Below the pieces are notes generated by a model. The model did no database searches and had not been told where the DNA came from. It saw nothing but the letters and a program-made list of their open reading frames with translations. DNA of 64,000 bases from Roseitalea sp. (GTDB taxonomy: Bacteria > Pseudomonadota > Alphaproteobacteria > Rhizobiales > Rhizobiaceae): NCBI GenBank assembly GCA_017642895.1, contig JAEPON010000001.1:248001-312000 (forward strand), written 5' to 3'. This document shows positions 39,015-48,743 of this stretch, one piece after another (within the stretch, counting starts at the first letter, position 1; each line of letters begins with the position of its first letter). Made by a program: the position numbers and the translations under genes.

Positions 39015-39994
39015 TCGGCGAGCGCTATCTCAACGCCGCCATCCTGGCGATTTTCTTCGTCGTGCCGGCTTGGGCCTATTGGGCCAACGAGCCATTCACG
39101 ATCACGCTGATGACGCGCGCGGCGATCTTCGCGCTGGCGGCAGTGGGCCTGAACATCGCGCTGGGTCTGGGCGGGCTGGTGAGTCTGGGCCACGCGGTGT
39201 TTTTCGGCATTGGCGGCTACGCCATGGGCGTTCTCGCCTTTCACGCGCAGACCTTCACACCGCTGATGGAATGGCCGTTTGTGATCGAAGGCACCAAGTC
39301 GATGCCGGTCATCTGGCTGACGGCCATCGTCCTGTCGGCGCTGGCCGCGTTGGTGATCGGGCATCTGTCGTTGCGCACGTCGGGCGTCTATTTCATCATG
39401 ATCACGCTGGCATTCGGCCAGATGTTTTTCTTCTTCTCGATCAGTTGGTCCGCCTATGGCGGCGAGGACGGTCTGTCCATTTATGTGCGCAACGGCTTTC
39501 CCGGCCTCAACACACTGCAACCGATCCAGTTTTACGGCTTGTGTCTTTCGATCCTGTGCGTCGTCCTCTGGTTCACACACCGGTTGGCCCGATCGCCGTT
39601 CGGTCTGGCACTGAACGCGGCGCGCCAAGTGCCGCAGCGCGTCGAAACCGTGGGCCTTGACCCAACCCGGCTCAAACTGGTGGCCTTCGTGATCTCGGGC
39701 GCCATCACCGGGCTGGCCGGCGCGCTGTTCGCCGACCTCAACCGGTTCGTCAGCCCGACAATGTTCTCCTGGCAGATGAGCGGCGAGATCATGGTGTTCA
39801 TCATCATTGGCGGCGTCGCCCGCCTGTTCGGACCGGTCGCCGGCGCGCTGGTGTTCGTGGCGCTCGAGCATTTTCTCGGCGGTCTGAGCGAGTATTGGCT
39901 GGTCTATCTCGGCGCGCTGTTGCTGGTGATCGTGCTGTTCGGCCGCGGGGGGGTGATCGGGATCGTGTCCGGCCGGGAGAAAGCCCATGGCTGA
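39011..39994 (+). CDS. Liv-type ABC permease (LivM family)
   Basis: A 327-residue permease. The LivM hallmarks are ALAAVGLNIALGLGGLVSLGHAVFFGIGGYAMGVL near 38-72 and the coupling loop LARSPFGLALNAARQVPQRVETVGLDPTRLKLVAFVISG near 196-234. About nine or ten membrane helices are predicted. It overlaps the LivH-type gene by 4 bases and the first ATPase gene by 8 bases. It pairs with the LivH-type subunit for uptake of an aromatic or amino acid solute. Confidence 0.92.
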   Translation: MIGERYLNAAILAIFFVVPAWAYWANEPFTITLMTRAAIFALAAVGLNIALGLGGLVSLGHAVFFGIGGYAMGVLAFHAQTFTPLMEWPFVIEGTKSMPVIWLTAIVLSALAALVIGHLSLRTSGVYFIMITLAFGQMFFFFSISWSAYGGEDGLSIYVRNGFPGLNTLQPIQFYGLCLSILCVVLWFTHRLARSPFGLALNAARQVPQRVETVGLDPTRLKLVAFVISGAITGLAGALFADLNRFVSPTMFSWQMSGEIMVFIIIGGVARLFGPVAGALVFVALEHFLGGLSEYWLVYLGALLLVIVLFGRGGVIGIVSGREKAHG

Positions 39995-40732
39995 ACCGGT
40001 TCTGGCGACCCATGGCATCTCGAAGAGCTTCGGCGCGCTGAAGGCGTGCGACGATGTTTCGATCGATCTTCGGCCGGGCGAAATTCACGCCATCATCGGC
40101 CCCAACGGCGCGGGCAAGTCGACGCTGATCGCGCAGATCTGCGGCACGCTGAGGCCGGACTCGGGCAGCGTCCATCTGCTCGAACGCGATGTTACCCAGC
40201 ACAGTACGCGCGCCCGCGCCAAGGCCGGGCTCGGCCGCACCTTCCAGATCTCGGCCCTGGCGATGCAGGACACCGTGCTTCAGAACGCGGTTCTGGGAGC
40301 CTTGGGCGCCTCGGGCCGGCCATGGCGCTTCCTTGCGCCGGCGCTCAACGACGCCGATCTGCGCGCCCGCGCCGAGGCGGCGCTGGAGCGCGTCGGTCTT
40401 CAGGATCATGCGGCGACGCGCACGGCCGAACTGAGCCATGGCCAGCGGCGTCAGCTTGAGGTCGCCGTCGCGCTGACGCTGGCGCCCCGCGTCTTCGTCA
40501 TGGACGAGCCGATGGCGGGCCTGGGTTCGGAAGGCTCCAAACGTCTGACAGGCTTTTTGGACGAACTGCGCCACGAGGCACCGATCCTGTTGGTCGAGCA
40601 CGACATGGACGCCGTATTCTCGCTCGCTGACCGGATCAGCGTCCTGGTTTACGGCAAGGTGATCGCCAGCGGTACCGTCGAGGACATCCAGTCGGACAGG
40701 CAGGTCCGGGAAGCCTATCTGGGAGAGGATGC

Positions 40733-40736
<4 letters not shown>
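39987..40736 (+). CDS. Liv-type ABC ATPase (LivG family)
   Basis: A 249-residue nucleotide-binding subunit. Walker A GPNGAGKST is at about 38-46. Instead of the usual SGGQ-type signature the sequence is LSHGQRRQLEVAVAL near 151-165, the form typical of LivG proteins. Walker B is VFVMDEPMAGL near 171-181. The start ATG at 39987 overlaps the LivM stop. It joins with the LivF-type protein as the ATP-hydrolysing pair of this importer. Confidence 0.92.
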
Positions 40737-41419
<683 letters not shown>

Positions 41420-41491
41420 TGCGGTTCATTGTCGGACGCCGCGTCCGGACCATGCCCGCCTGAAGACCGAACAGCTTATGGACCAACGATC

Positions 41492-41887
41492 ATGACGACC
41501 AAGACGATACAGCCGGACCATTGGGCGCCCGCCAAGGGATATTCCAATGGCATGCTGACGCCCGATGGCACGCTGTACATTGGCGGGCAGATCGGCTGGA
41601 ACAAGGACCAGGTGTTCGAGACGCACGACTTTGTCGGGCAGCTGGAACAGACGCTGCGCAACATTGCCGCGATCCTGGAGGCGGCCGGCGGCGCTGTGAC
41701 CGACATCACCCGGCTGACTTGGTTCATCACCGACAAGCAGGCCTACGTCGCCCGGCAAAAGGAGGTGGGCTCTGCCTACCGCGCTGTGTTCGGCAAGCAT
41801 TTTCCCGCCATGTCGGTTGTCGTCGTCAGCGGTCTGATCGAGGACGAGGCGCTGATCGAGATCGAGGCCACGGCACATTTGCCCTGA
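41492..41887 (+). CDS. RidA (YjgF/YER057c/UK114) family protein
   Basis: A 131-residue trimer-forming protein. The ATG at 41492 is chosen because the upstream extension lacks family sequence. YSNGMLTPDGTLYIGGQIGWNKDQVF near 17-42, LRNIAAILEAAGGAVTDITRLTWFITDK near 55-82 and FPAMSVVVVSGLIEDEALIEIEATAHLP near 102-131 define the family. The canonical RidA active-site Arg position near the end is occupied by Ser-Gly, so it is not a standard RidA. Family members hydrolyse enamines or imines. A role in releasing ammonia from the 2-amino intermediate of the anthraniloyl-CoA route fits its place at the operon end. Confidence 0.85.
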   Translation: MTTKTIQPDHWAPAKGYSNGMLTPDGTLYIGGQIGWNKDQVFETHDFVGQLEQTLRNIAAILEAAGGAVTDITRLTWFITDKQAYVARQKEVGSAYRAVFGKHFPAMSVVVVSGLIEDEALIEIEATAHLP

Positions 41888-42054
41888 ATTCGGCCTTCAT
41901 GGTCGGATTTTGTCGCCCGCTGTCTGTGAGCGCAGATCGGAAACTGTTTGGGTCCGGACGCTTGCACGACAGCGGTGTTCGTGAAATCCCATCAAGCCGA
42001 GCGGCTGCCACCAAAGGTCGTCGTTGACGACAGAGGCACCAACCGACACGCCCG

Positions 42055-42743
42055 ACCTTCACTCCGGCCAAGCGCGCCAGGGGCGTACGCAGATCAGGGG
42101 CAATGTTGGACGACTGCACCCGCATTTGTGCCATGGCGTCTTCAAGCCGTTCGGCCGTTACATTGATGCGTTTGGCCAGCAGCGACAGATCGTCCTCTGG
42201 ACCGGCAGGCGCGATCCGCGTGTTGAGATGTCCCTGAGCGATCTTAGCCAATCCAGTGTTGATCGCACCGAGCCGCGCCTGGCCGCTTCGCGCGAGCTAC
42301 AGCCCTGCAAGTGCTGTTGCGATCAATGTGCCGAAGAAGGTTAGCTGTAGCCGGCCGGCGAGAATATCGTGAAGCTCTTCCTGCCGCTCGGTGTTCTCAC
42401 CCAGTCGGATTTGGCCGTGCGGGGTCGTCCTCACCAAATATCGAAACTCGACGCTGCGGGGCTCTTCGCTGTCGATGGTCTCGAACCCGTCGGCGGAGTC
42501 GCCTTTGACCACCTCGGCGGTTTGTCCGGCGACGGGTGTGGGAAACGCCTCGCCTCGCTCAAGGGCGGCCTGTGCCGCGAGCATGCGGATGGTCAGTCGC
42601 TCGTCGACCGTTCGCAGCATCTCACGTTGAACAAGCCAATACGCCCCACCCCATGCGACGAGCGTAATCAGCGAGAACAAAGTGAGCAGCCAGAGTGTGT
42701 GCCGAACCGCAGACAGACGCAGCGCGGCTTTAACGCGGTCCAA
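42055..42743 (-). pseudogene. Broken sensor histidine kinase
   Basis: The N-terminal half, from a likely TTG start at 42743, reads LDRVKAALRLSAVRHTLWLLTLFSLITLVAWGGAYWLV and a periplasmic part, then a second helix ending LTFFGTLIATALAGL at a stop at 42297. About 15 bases later, in another frame, the HAMP and dimerisation parts continue: ARLGAINTGLAKIAQGHLNTRI ... MRVQSSNIAPDLRTPLARL. The phosphoacceptor His expected before DLRTPL is Pro (CAT to CCT). The ATPase domain is missing after about 42055. Frameshift, lost His and truncation show a dead gene. Confidence 0.8.
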
Positions 42744-42993
42744 AAACGTACCCCGCCCCGCGAATGGTTCGGATAAGCGTATCACCAAAGGGCTTCTCGA
42801 TCTTGCCACGCAATCTGCTGATGTATGTCTCGATGACGCTGGTGGTGGGGTCAAAATGAATGTCCCATACCTTTTCGAGCAGCATTGTACGCGTCTGAAC
42901 CCGGCCTTTTGAGCGCATGAACACTTCGAGCAGCAGAAACTCCTTGGCTTGCCAGACGGCCTTTTGGGAGTTTCGTGGCCGTCAGTTAGCCAG
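42730..42993 (-). pseudogene. Truncated OmpR-type response regulator (C-terminal domain only)
   Basis: The frame from a stop at 42994 to its end at 42730 encodes only a winged-helix DNA-binding domain: QAKEFLLLEVFMRSKGRVQTRTMLLEKVWDIHFDPTTSVIETYISRLRGKI and IRTIRGAGYVFGPR. The receiver domain with its phosphorylated Asp is absent; upstream sequence on this strand carries stops. It overlaps the broken kinase gene by 14 bases, the usual order for a two-component pair, so both decayed together. Confidence 0.8.
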
Positions 42994-43173
42994 AGCTTCT
43001 CTCAGCCGCTGGACGCGCTCGGTCTCGTGATAGCTGCAGCGACGACAGGGTATCTGTTGACCAGCTTTGCAAGCGGTGCCGTGCTGCGCTTGCCGCCCAT
43101 CGGAAGGGGCCCCTTCATCCAGATTCTTGACACGGCGCGTTCAAATTCGGTTGTCAAATCGGATATTGTATGA
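42949..43173 (+). pseudogene. MFS transporter fragment
   Basis: On the plus strand, the stretch GVSWPSVSQSFSQPLDALGL then VIAAATTGYLLTSFASGAVL (about 42967-43090) looks like the first two helices of a major facilitator transporter. The frame ends at 43173 with no further helices. It overlaps the 5-prime remains of the response regulator on the other strand, so a deletion joined two partial genes. The identification rests on a short segment. Confidence 0.5.
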
Positions 43174-43184
43174 AAATATGCAAT
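43165..43184. promoter_or_regulatory. ATTGTAT/ATGCAAT inverted repeat upstream of the first CUT2 operon
   Basis: ATTGTATGAAAATATGCAAT contains ATTGTAT and ATGCAAT as inverted half-sites 6 bases apart, 28 bases before the binding-protein start. Similar ATTGNAT elements occur before four other transcription units of this region. This suits a GntR-family operator, and a GntR gene lies at 54613. Binding is inferred. Confidence 0.5.
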
Positions 43185-43211
43185 CTGTTTGATCCGGTAA
43201 GGAGCATGTCA

Positions 43212-44195
43212 ATGACATATTTCATAGACAGACGACTTTTGTTGGGCTTGGCCACGAGCTTTGGGCTGGCTTTGGGGTGTTCGGCGCCTTCGATGGCGCA
43301 GGATTACCCGTACGGTCCGCCACCTTGGATGATCGGCTTTTCGCAGGATACGATGGACCACCCGTGGCGCGCCTACATGGTCACCAGTGCCCAAGCTCAA
43401 TCCGAGCAATATCCCGACCTGATCGAAGACTTCATCTTTACGGATGCGGGGGGCACCAACGAAAAGCAGATCGCTGATGTCGAGGATCTGATTTCACGCG
43501 GCGTGGATCTGATCATGATGAGCCCGCGTGAGGCTCAGGCGCTTGTGCCGGCCGTCGAAGCGATCAAAGAGGCTGGCATTCCACTTGTGGTGCTCGACCG
43601 TGAAGTGGTTGGCGAGGACTACAATGTGTTCATCGGTGGCAACAATCTGCAAATTGGCGAAGAACTCGGCAAGTATGTACTCGAGCAGGTTGGAGAGGAA
43701 TTCAAATATCTTGAAATTGAGGGAATTCCTGGCGCCACGCCCACAATTCAGCGCCATGAAGGTTTTACGTCTCAGATCGAAGGCAAGCCCAGCATTGAGC
43801 GACTCGATGCTCAGCCGGCCAATTACGATCTGGCGCCAGCCATCCCGATCATGGAGGATTGGCTCACAAAGTATCGAGGCCAGTTCCAGGTCATTTACGC
43901 TCACAATGACCCTATGATTCTTGGCGCTATCAACGTGCTCAAGGAGGCTGGATTTGAACCCGGCGACGTCTTCCTCGTTGGTGTTGACGGGCAGCGCGAG
44001 GCATTCGAGGCAATCCAGGATGGATGGCTTCAAGCCACCGCCATTTATGCAACGGGCGGAGCGCTTGGCCTCGACATGGCCGTGCGCGTGCTGCAGGGCC
44101 AGCCGGTACCCCAGCGGATCACGACCGAGACACCGGTGATAACGCCGGACAACGTAGCTGAGTTCTACGATTCGGAATCACAGTACGTCAGGTGA
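43212..44195 (+). CDS. CUT2 sugar-type ABC substrate-binding protein
   Basis: A 327-residue periplasmic binding protein of the ribose/galactose type (Peripla_BP_4). The ATG at 43212 lies 7 bases after AAGGAG and is preferred to ATGs at 43170 and 43206. The signal peptide MTYFIDRRLLLGLATSFGLALGCSAPSMA is cleaved near residue 29. Typical segments are IGFSQDTMDHPWRAYMV near 42-58, DLIMMSPREAQALVPAVEAIKEAGIPLVVLDR near 98-129 and VIYAHNDPMILGAINVLKEAG near 225-245. It starts an operon with ATPase, two permeases and a TPR-like protein. The bound solute is unknown; downstream genes suggest it need not be a simple sugar. Base composition is AT-richer than the genes to the left. Confidence 0.9.
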   Translation: MTYFIDRRLLLGLATSFGLALGCSAPSMAQDYPYGPPPWMIGFSQDTMDHPWRAYMVTSAQAQSEQYPDLIEDFIFTDAGGTNEKQIADVEDLISRGVDLIMMSPREAQALVPAVEAIKEAGIPLVVLDREVVGEDYNVFIGGNNLQIGEELGKYVLEQVGEEFKYLEIEGIPGATPTIQRHEGFTSQIEGKPSIERLDAQPANYDLAPAIPIMEDWLTKYRGQFQVIYAHNDPMILGAINVLKEAGFEPGDVFLVGVDGQREAFEAIQDGWLQATAIYATGGALGLDMAVRVLQGQPVPQRITTETPVITPDNVAEFYDSESQYVR

Positions 44196-44293
44196 AACCA
44201 AAGGCTTTGCCGACAGGTGGCATGGATTGGCCATGCCACCGGTATGGTTTGAGTGCGTCAATGCAAACAGCCAATACAGTTATGGAGCAACAG

Positions 44294-45850
44294 ATGGAGG
44301 TTCAGAAGCCCGACGTATTCATCGCCATGCAAGGAATATCAAAGGCGTATCCCGGCGTTCAGGCACTATCGAACGTCGACTTCTCCATCCACAGCGGCGA
44401 AATCTTAGCCCTCGTCGGCGAAAACGGTGCGGGCAAGTCAACGCTGATGCGTATTCTTGCAGGCGCGAGCAGGCCCGATGCGGGCAGCATTGTTGCTGAT
44501 GGTCGTGAAGTCACATTTGACTCAACGGCAGCAGCGCACTCTCTGGGTATTAGCACAATATATCAAGAGCTCATGCTCATCCCGGATCTTAGTGTCCTCG
44601 AGAACGTTTATCTTGGCCATCTAAGGGAAAATCGGTGGGGCATGCTCGATTGGTCAGGCATGCGCCGTGACGCCGGCGATCTGCTTTCGCGTTTGGGGTA
44701 TGCTGGATCGCTTGACACACCGGTTTGCGAGCTGAGCGTTGCAGAACAGCAATTGGTTGAAATCGCCAAAGCTCTGACCCGCAAGTGTCGTTTGCTCATT
44801 ATGGATGAGCCGACGGCACCTTTAAATCGCGAAGAGGTCGAGCATTTTTTCGATATTGTCCGTGGTCTGCAAGCCTCAGGTCTTTCGATTGTCTTCATCA
44901 CGCATCATCTCAACGAAATTTTTGAGATCTGCCATCGTGTTGTCGTTTTGCGGCAAGGCGAGCGAGTAGGCGAAGCGATGGTGTCTGAACTCAGTGAATC
45001 CCGTTTGGTGGAACTGATGTTGGGACGCACGATGGCCCACGGGTTGCAGTCTAAGCGCTCGATCGCTCACCTGAACGCCAAGATCGCGTTGGACGTTCAA
45101 GCTATATCGACACCAGATTTGCTGAAGGATGTCTCCTTCAGCGTCCACAAAGGAGAAGTGGTCGGATTGGCGGGGCTGATGGGCTCTGGGCGCACGGAGA
45201 TTTTGCGCGTCCTCTATGGGGTCGACAAGCCGTCGGCAGGAACCATCAAAATTGACGGTGAGCCCGTCATGTTTTCAGGTCCCCGCGAAGCATTGGCCGG
45301 GGGCGTTGGTCTGGGTCCGGAGGATCGCAAGAGCGAGGGACTCGTGCTTTCAATGCCCATCCGGTTCAATGCCACACTGGCCTCGATGGACCGCTATTCC
45401 GGGACGTTCGCCATTCTAAAAGGCAAGGAAGCAGCGCGCGTCAAGGCGCTCTGCGAGCGTCTAGAGGTCAAGTACAACTCGATTGAGGACTCGGTTGGCA
45501 AGCTCAGTGGCGGCAATCAGCAAAAGATCATTCTCGCGCGGCTTCTCGATGCCGATGTCGACATATTTCTCTTGGACGAGCCAACGAGAGGGATCGATAT
45601 CGGCGCGAAGGAAGCGATTTTCGAACTCGTCAGGGAGCTTGCTGACAAAGGCGCTGCTGTTGTTTTCGTTTCCTCTGTCATCGAAGAACTGCTGCGCGTC
45701 TGCGACAGCATCGTCTGTCTCAACCTGGGCCGGGTAACCGGGGTCCAGCAGCGAGAAGACTTCTCGATGCCGCAGATCATGCTCAATGTGATGGGTAGTG
45801 ATTCCGACACTCTAGGGAATTCGCCGGACCCGGCGAGTCTTCTGGCATGA
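44294..45850 (+). CDS. CUT2 sugar-type ABC ATPase (RbsA/MglA type)
   Basis: A 518-residue protein with two nucleotide-binding domains. Domain 1 has Walker A GENGAGKST at 42-50, signature LSVAEQQLVEIAKAL near 150 and Walker B LLIMDEPTAPL. Domain 2 has the degenerate GLMGSGRTEILR near 295, as normal in this family, then LSGGNQQKIILARLL and FLLDEPTRGIDIGAKEAIFELV. The ATG at 44294 follows GGAG by 7 bases and gives the family length; upstream ATGs and a GTG overlapping the previous stop lack good ribosome sites. It energises the two permeases downstream. Confidence 0.92.
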   Translation: MEVQKPDVFIAMQGISKAYPGVQALSNVDFSIHSGEILALVGENGAGKSTLMRILAGASRPDAGSIVADGREVTFDSTAAAHSLGISTIYQELMLIPDLSVLENVYLGHLRENRWGMLDWSGMRRDAGDLLSRLGYAGSLDTPVCELSVAEQQLVEIAKALTRKCRLLIMDEPTAPLNREEVEHFFDIVRGLQASGLSIVFITHHLNEIFEICHRVVVLRQGERVGEAMVSELSESRLVELMLGRTMAHGLQSKRSIAHLNAKIALDVQAISTPDLLKDVSFSVHKGEVVGLAGLMGSGRTEILRVLYGVDKPSAGTIKIDGEPVMFSGPREALAGGVGLGPEDRKSEGLVLSMPIRFNATLASMDRYSGTFAILKGKEAARVKALCERLEVKYNSIEDSVGKLSGGNQQKIILARLLDADVDIFLLDEPTRGIDIGAKEAIFELVRELADKGAAVVFVSSVIEELLRVCDSIVCLNLGRVTGVQQREDFSMPQIMLNVMGSDSDTLGNSPDPASLLA

Positions 45851-46809
45851 AACGTTTGCGGTTCATCGACAGCAACATCCTGATTCTGGCTAGCTTGTTT
45901 TTGATTGCTGGCTTGGTTTCACCGCACTTCTGGACACCGGAGAACCTGCTCAACGTCGCCCGGGCCGCTTCTCTTATCGGGATCATCGCAATCGGTATGA
46001 ACGTTGTCATCATCACTGGTGGAATAGATCTTTCTGTCGGATCGGTGGTTGCGTTGGTCGGCGCGCTCGCGGCGTCTTTCACCATCTTGGGCTTACCGAT
46101 TTATGCAACCGTTTTCTTGACGCTTGCGGTTGCGGCGTTGGTCGGGCTTGTCAATGGATCGATGGTCGCCCACCTGGGTTTTCAACCGTTTGTAGCCACA
46201 TTGGTCATGATGACGATCGTGCGCGGCGTGGGGCTGGTCTATACGGACGGACAACCGATTTATGTCGACTATCCGCCGGCGATTGAGTTTCTGTCTCGCG
46301 GCGAGCTGCTTGGTTTGCCCGTACCCGCCATTTTGTTCGTCCTTGTCACACTTGTGACTTGGTATGTGATGCGGTTTCGAACGATTGGCCGCCAAATGTA
46401 CACAATCGGTTCCAACGAACGGGCGGCCTGTCTTGCCGGCGTTCCGGTTCGCCGCACCAAGCTGATTGCCTATGTTTACTGCTCCGTCCTTGCGGGCCTG
46501 TCTGGACTAATATTGACGGCCCGCATGGGCTCTGGCGAGCCGGGACAGGCTGGTGTGCTGTGGGAGCTCGACGCGATCGCTGCGGTCGTGATCGGAGGAA
46601 CCGCGTTGCTGGGCGGGCGAGGCTCGGTTTGGGGCGCTTTTGTAGGTGCCCTGGTTATTGGCATCCTGTCCAATCTCTTCAATTTGATGGGCGTCGATCC
46701 CGAGTGGCAGAACGTGGCTAAGGGGGCGATCATCCTTCTTGCCGTTTTGGTTCCGGTGGCTCGAGGATGGATTGGAGTGAATGGCGATCGAGGGATGCGC
46801 CATGGCTGA
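45847..46809 (+). CDS. CUT2 sugar-type ABC permease (RbsC family), first
   Basis: A 320-residue permease with about eight to ten helices. LIGIIAIGMNVVIITGGIDLSVGSVVALVGALAASF near 45-80 is the RbsC signature, and the ELDAIAAVVIGGTALLGGRGSVWGAFVGALVIGILSNLFNLMGV segment near 240-285 matches the C-terminal coupling region. It overlaps the ATPase stop by 4 bases and the TPR-like gene by 8 bases. A second, different permease follows two genes on, so the channel is probably a heterodimer. Confidence 0.92.
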   Translation: MKRLRFIDSNILILASLFLIAGLVSPHFWTPENLLNVARAASLIGIIAIGMNVVIITGGIDLSVGSVVALVGALAASFTILGLPIYATVFLTLAVAALVGLVNGSMVAHLGFQPFVATLVMMTIVRGVGLVYTDGQPIYVDYPPAIEFLSRGELLGLPVPAILFVLVTLVTWYVMRFRTIGRQMYTIGSNERAACLAGVPVRRTKLIAYVYCSVLAGLSGLILTARMGSGEPGQAGVLWELDAIAAVVIGGTALLGGRGSVWGAFVGALVIGILSNLFNLMGVDPEWQNVAKGAIILLAVLVPVARGWIGVNGDRGMRHG

Positions 46810-47713
46810 CTTCACCTTGAAAGGCCAGCGACGCCAACCGGCGCGATTCAGTTGGTTCCGGTTTGCTGGGGTCTTTGCGATCTTCCTGGTCACCGTCAAC
46901 CTCGCTGCTTTAGGAGCTGCGCCAGCCTTGTTTGAGGTTGACCGGGCGCGAGGGCCCTACACGGCCGCTAACAATTTCGAACTAACGCGCGTCTATGCGC
47001 AAGCCTTGGAAGGTTACACTGAGGTTGCCAAGAACCATCCTGAGAGCCGCTACTTTTCGCTTGCCCGGATCGGCATTGCCAATTCGTTAGCAGGACTTGG
47101 CCATCGTGCCGAGGCGGCTGAGTTATACGACCAGTTGCTCGTCGATCTAATCGAGGATCCGGATTACGCGTTACATCGACTGACGATTTTGTCCCGTCTT
47201 GCGAGCATTCTCGAAGATGCTGGTGATGCTGACGCTTTCCAGGAGGTCTATACGAGTCTTTTGACTGATTATCCCGATGCGGAAGCAACGCGCAGGGCCG
47301 CGCGATATGCCGAAGACCTCAAGGCCGCACAGGCGGCAGCTGAAGCGGACGCGTCCCATTTCGACGATCTTGTCACTGTGTCGTCTGATCAGGCGCCTGT
47401 CGTAGGCGAACCTTTCTCGATTGTCGTAACGATCATGCCGGGAGCGGTCGAGCCCGGTCCGTTTGGCCTGGCGGTCAATCTAGCGTTTTGGGAGCACGTC
47501 GATCTTGTTGGTATCACGCCGTCGCCAGCGTCAACATCGGAGTTCTGGGCACGACGTTTCTTTCAGTTCACCTTACCAGATGACGGATTGGAGATAGCGT
47601 TTTTGATGCGCGCTGAAAGCGCGGGAGATTTTGTTTTTGATCTGGATCTGGAGAAGGCGTTTGAGTTGGTCGAATTGGGCCTTGTCGTCCCTGTGGAGGT
47701 AGCTGCGCCGTGA
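46802..47713 (+). CDS. Membrane-anchored TPR-like protein of unknown function
   Basis: A 303-residue protein I do not recognise as a named family. After a basic N-terminus (1-20) there is one membrane helix (about 21-43, FRFAGVFAIFLVTVNLAALGAA). Residues 60-190 are helical with TPR-like repeats (ELTRVYAQALEGYTEVAKNHPESRYFSLARIGIANSLAGLGHRAEAAELYDQLL; ILSRLASILEDAGDADAFQEVYTSLLTDYPDAEATRRAARY). Residues 200-300 look like a beta-sandwich (VSSDQAPVVGEPFSIVVTIMPG ... FFQFTLPDDGLEIAFLMRAESAGDFVFDLDLE). It starts inside the first permease gene and its stop overlaps the second permease start, so it is tightly coupled to both. It probably faces the periplasm and may assist the importer or its binding protein. 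Confidence 0.75.
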   Translation: MADFTLKGQRRQPARFSWFRFAGVFAIFLVTVNLAALGAAPALFEVDRARGPYTAANNFELTRVYAQALEGYTEVAKNHPESRYFSLARIGIANSLAGLGHRAEAAELYDQLLVDLIEDPDYALHRLTILSRLASILEDAGDADAFQEVYTSLLTDYPDAEATRRAARYAEDLKAAQAAAEADASHFDDLVTVSSDQAPVVGEPFSIVVTIMPGAVEPGPFGLAVNLAFWEHVDLVGITPSPASTSEFWARRFFQFTLPDDGLEIAFLMRAESAGDFVFDLDLEKAFELVELGLVVPVEVAAP

Positions 47714-48729
47714 ACAACTACCGTTTGTTCCGACTGTTGAGAGACAATCCGATTGTGATCGTCATGGTCATGCTTTTTGCCCTGTTCAGCGTCATCGCTG
47801 ACGGCTTTGCGGATGGCGACAACATTAGCAACATTCTGTTGCAATCGTCGATGTTGGGACTGGTCGCGATTGGCATGTCCTTTGTTATTCTGACCGGCGG
47901 AATCGATCTTTCCGTTGGTTCGGTCGTCGCCTTGTCGACCATACTGGTCGCCGGGATTGCGAACAGTTGGCCACCCATTCTCGGCATCAACGCGGGGCTC
48001 TTGGCCGGCGCTGGTATTGGCTTCGTCAATGGAGCCCTGATTGCAATAGTCGGTCTGCAACCGATCATCGCGACATTGGCGACGATGGCAATCGTGCGCG
48101 GGCTTGGCATGTGGCTGTCTGACTCGCGGCCGATCTTTGGCACTTTACCCGAAGCATATTTCGGACTGGCCAATGCAGAAGTTTTTGGCGTGCCGGTGCC
48201 CGTCTTGGTGTTTTCCGGCGTTGCTGCGATCTCGATCTGGTTCCTGCACTACACGCGCACGGGGCGACAGATTTATCAGGTGGGCGGGAACGAGGAGGCA
48301 GCTAACCTGGCCGGCATCGGCGTGGCACGGATCAAGATACTGGCATACACGCTTTGTGGACTGCTTTCGGCGATTGCCGGACTTGTTCTCACGGCGCGGA
48401 TGCAATCTGGCGACGCGGTACGAACGGGGCTCGGCTGGGAGCTTGATGCGATCGCGGCAGCGGCGGTTGGAGGGCTGTCGCTGATGGGTGGTCGTGGCCA
48501 CCTGATCGGCGCGGTCTGCGGTGTTTTGATTATTGGCATGTTGTCGAATGCATTCAACCTGATGGGTGTCAATCCATACTGGCAACGCATCGTTGTCGGT
48601 TTTGTTCTAGCGCTTGCGGTGGTGGCCTACAGCGATGCGGTCCGGCATCGCATCACAGCGTTTCGCCAGCGAAGACGGCCGACAGTTGCTTCATCAAAAC
48701 CGCCTCACTCAGTTCTGGGCCAGGGATAA
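47710..48729 (+). CDS. CUT2 sugar-type ABC permease (RbsC family), second
   Basis: A 339-residue permease starting with GTG at 47710 in a GTGA overlap with the TPR-like gene. LGLVAIGMSFVILTGGIDLSVGSVVALSTILVAGI near 48-82 and ELDAIAAAAVGGLSLMGGRGHLIGAVCGVLIIGMLSNAFNLMGV near 240-285 are the family signatures. A C-terminal cytoplasmic tail of about 25 residues (RQRRRPTVASSKPP...) is longer than usual. It is similar in length and layout to the first permease but clearly a different protein. It completes the first CUT2 importer. Confidence 0.92.
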   Translation: MNNYRLFRLLRDNPIVIVMVMLFALFSVIADGFADGDNISNILLQSSMLGLVAIGMSFVILTGGIDLSVGSVVALSTILVAGIANSWPPILGINAGLLAGAGIGFVNGALIAIVGLQPIIATLATMAIVRGLGMWLSDSRPIFGTLPEAYFGLANAEVFGVPVPVLVFSGVAAISIWFLHYTRTGRQIYQVGGNEEAANLAGIGVARIKILAYTLCGLLSAIAGLVLTARMQSGDAVRTGLGWELDAIAAAAVGGLSLMGGRGHLIGAVCGVLIIGMLSNAFNLMGVNPYWQRIVVGFVLALAVVAYSDAVRHRITAFRQRRRPTVASSKPPHSVLGQG

Positions 48730-48743
48730 CTCGGAGACATTTT

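Noticed and set aside
41433-41447. Terminator between the last importer ATPase and RidA genes
   Set aside because: Only a 6-bp stem with a 3-base loop and no T tract; too weak to call.
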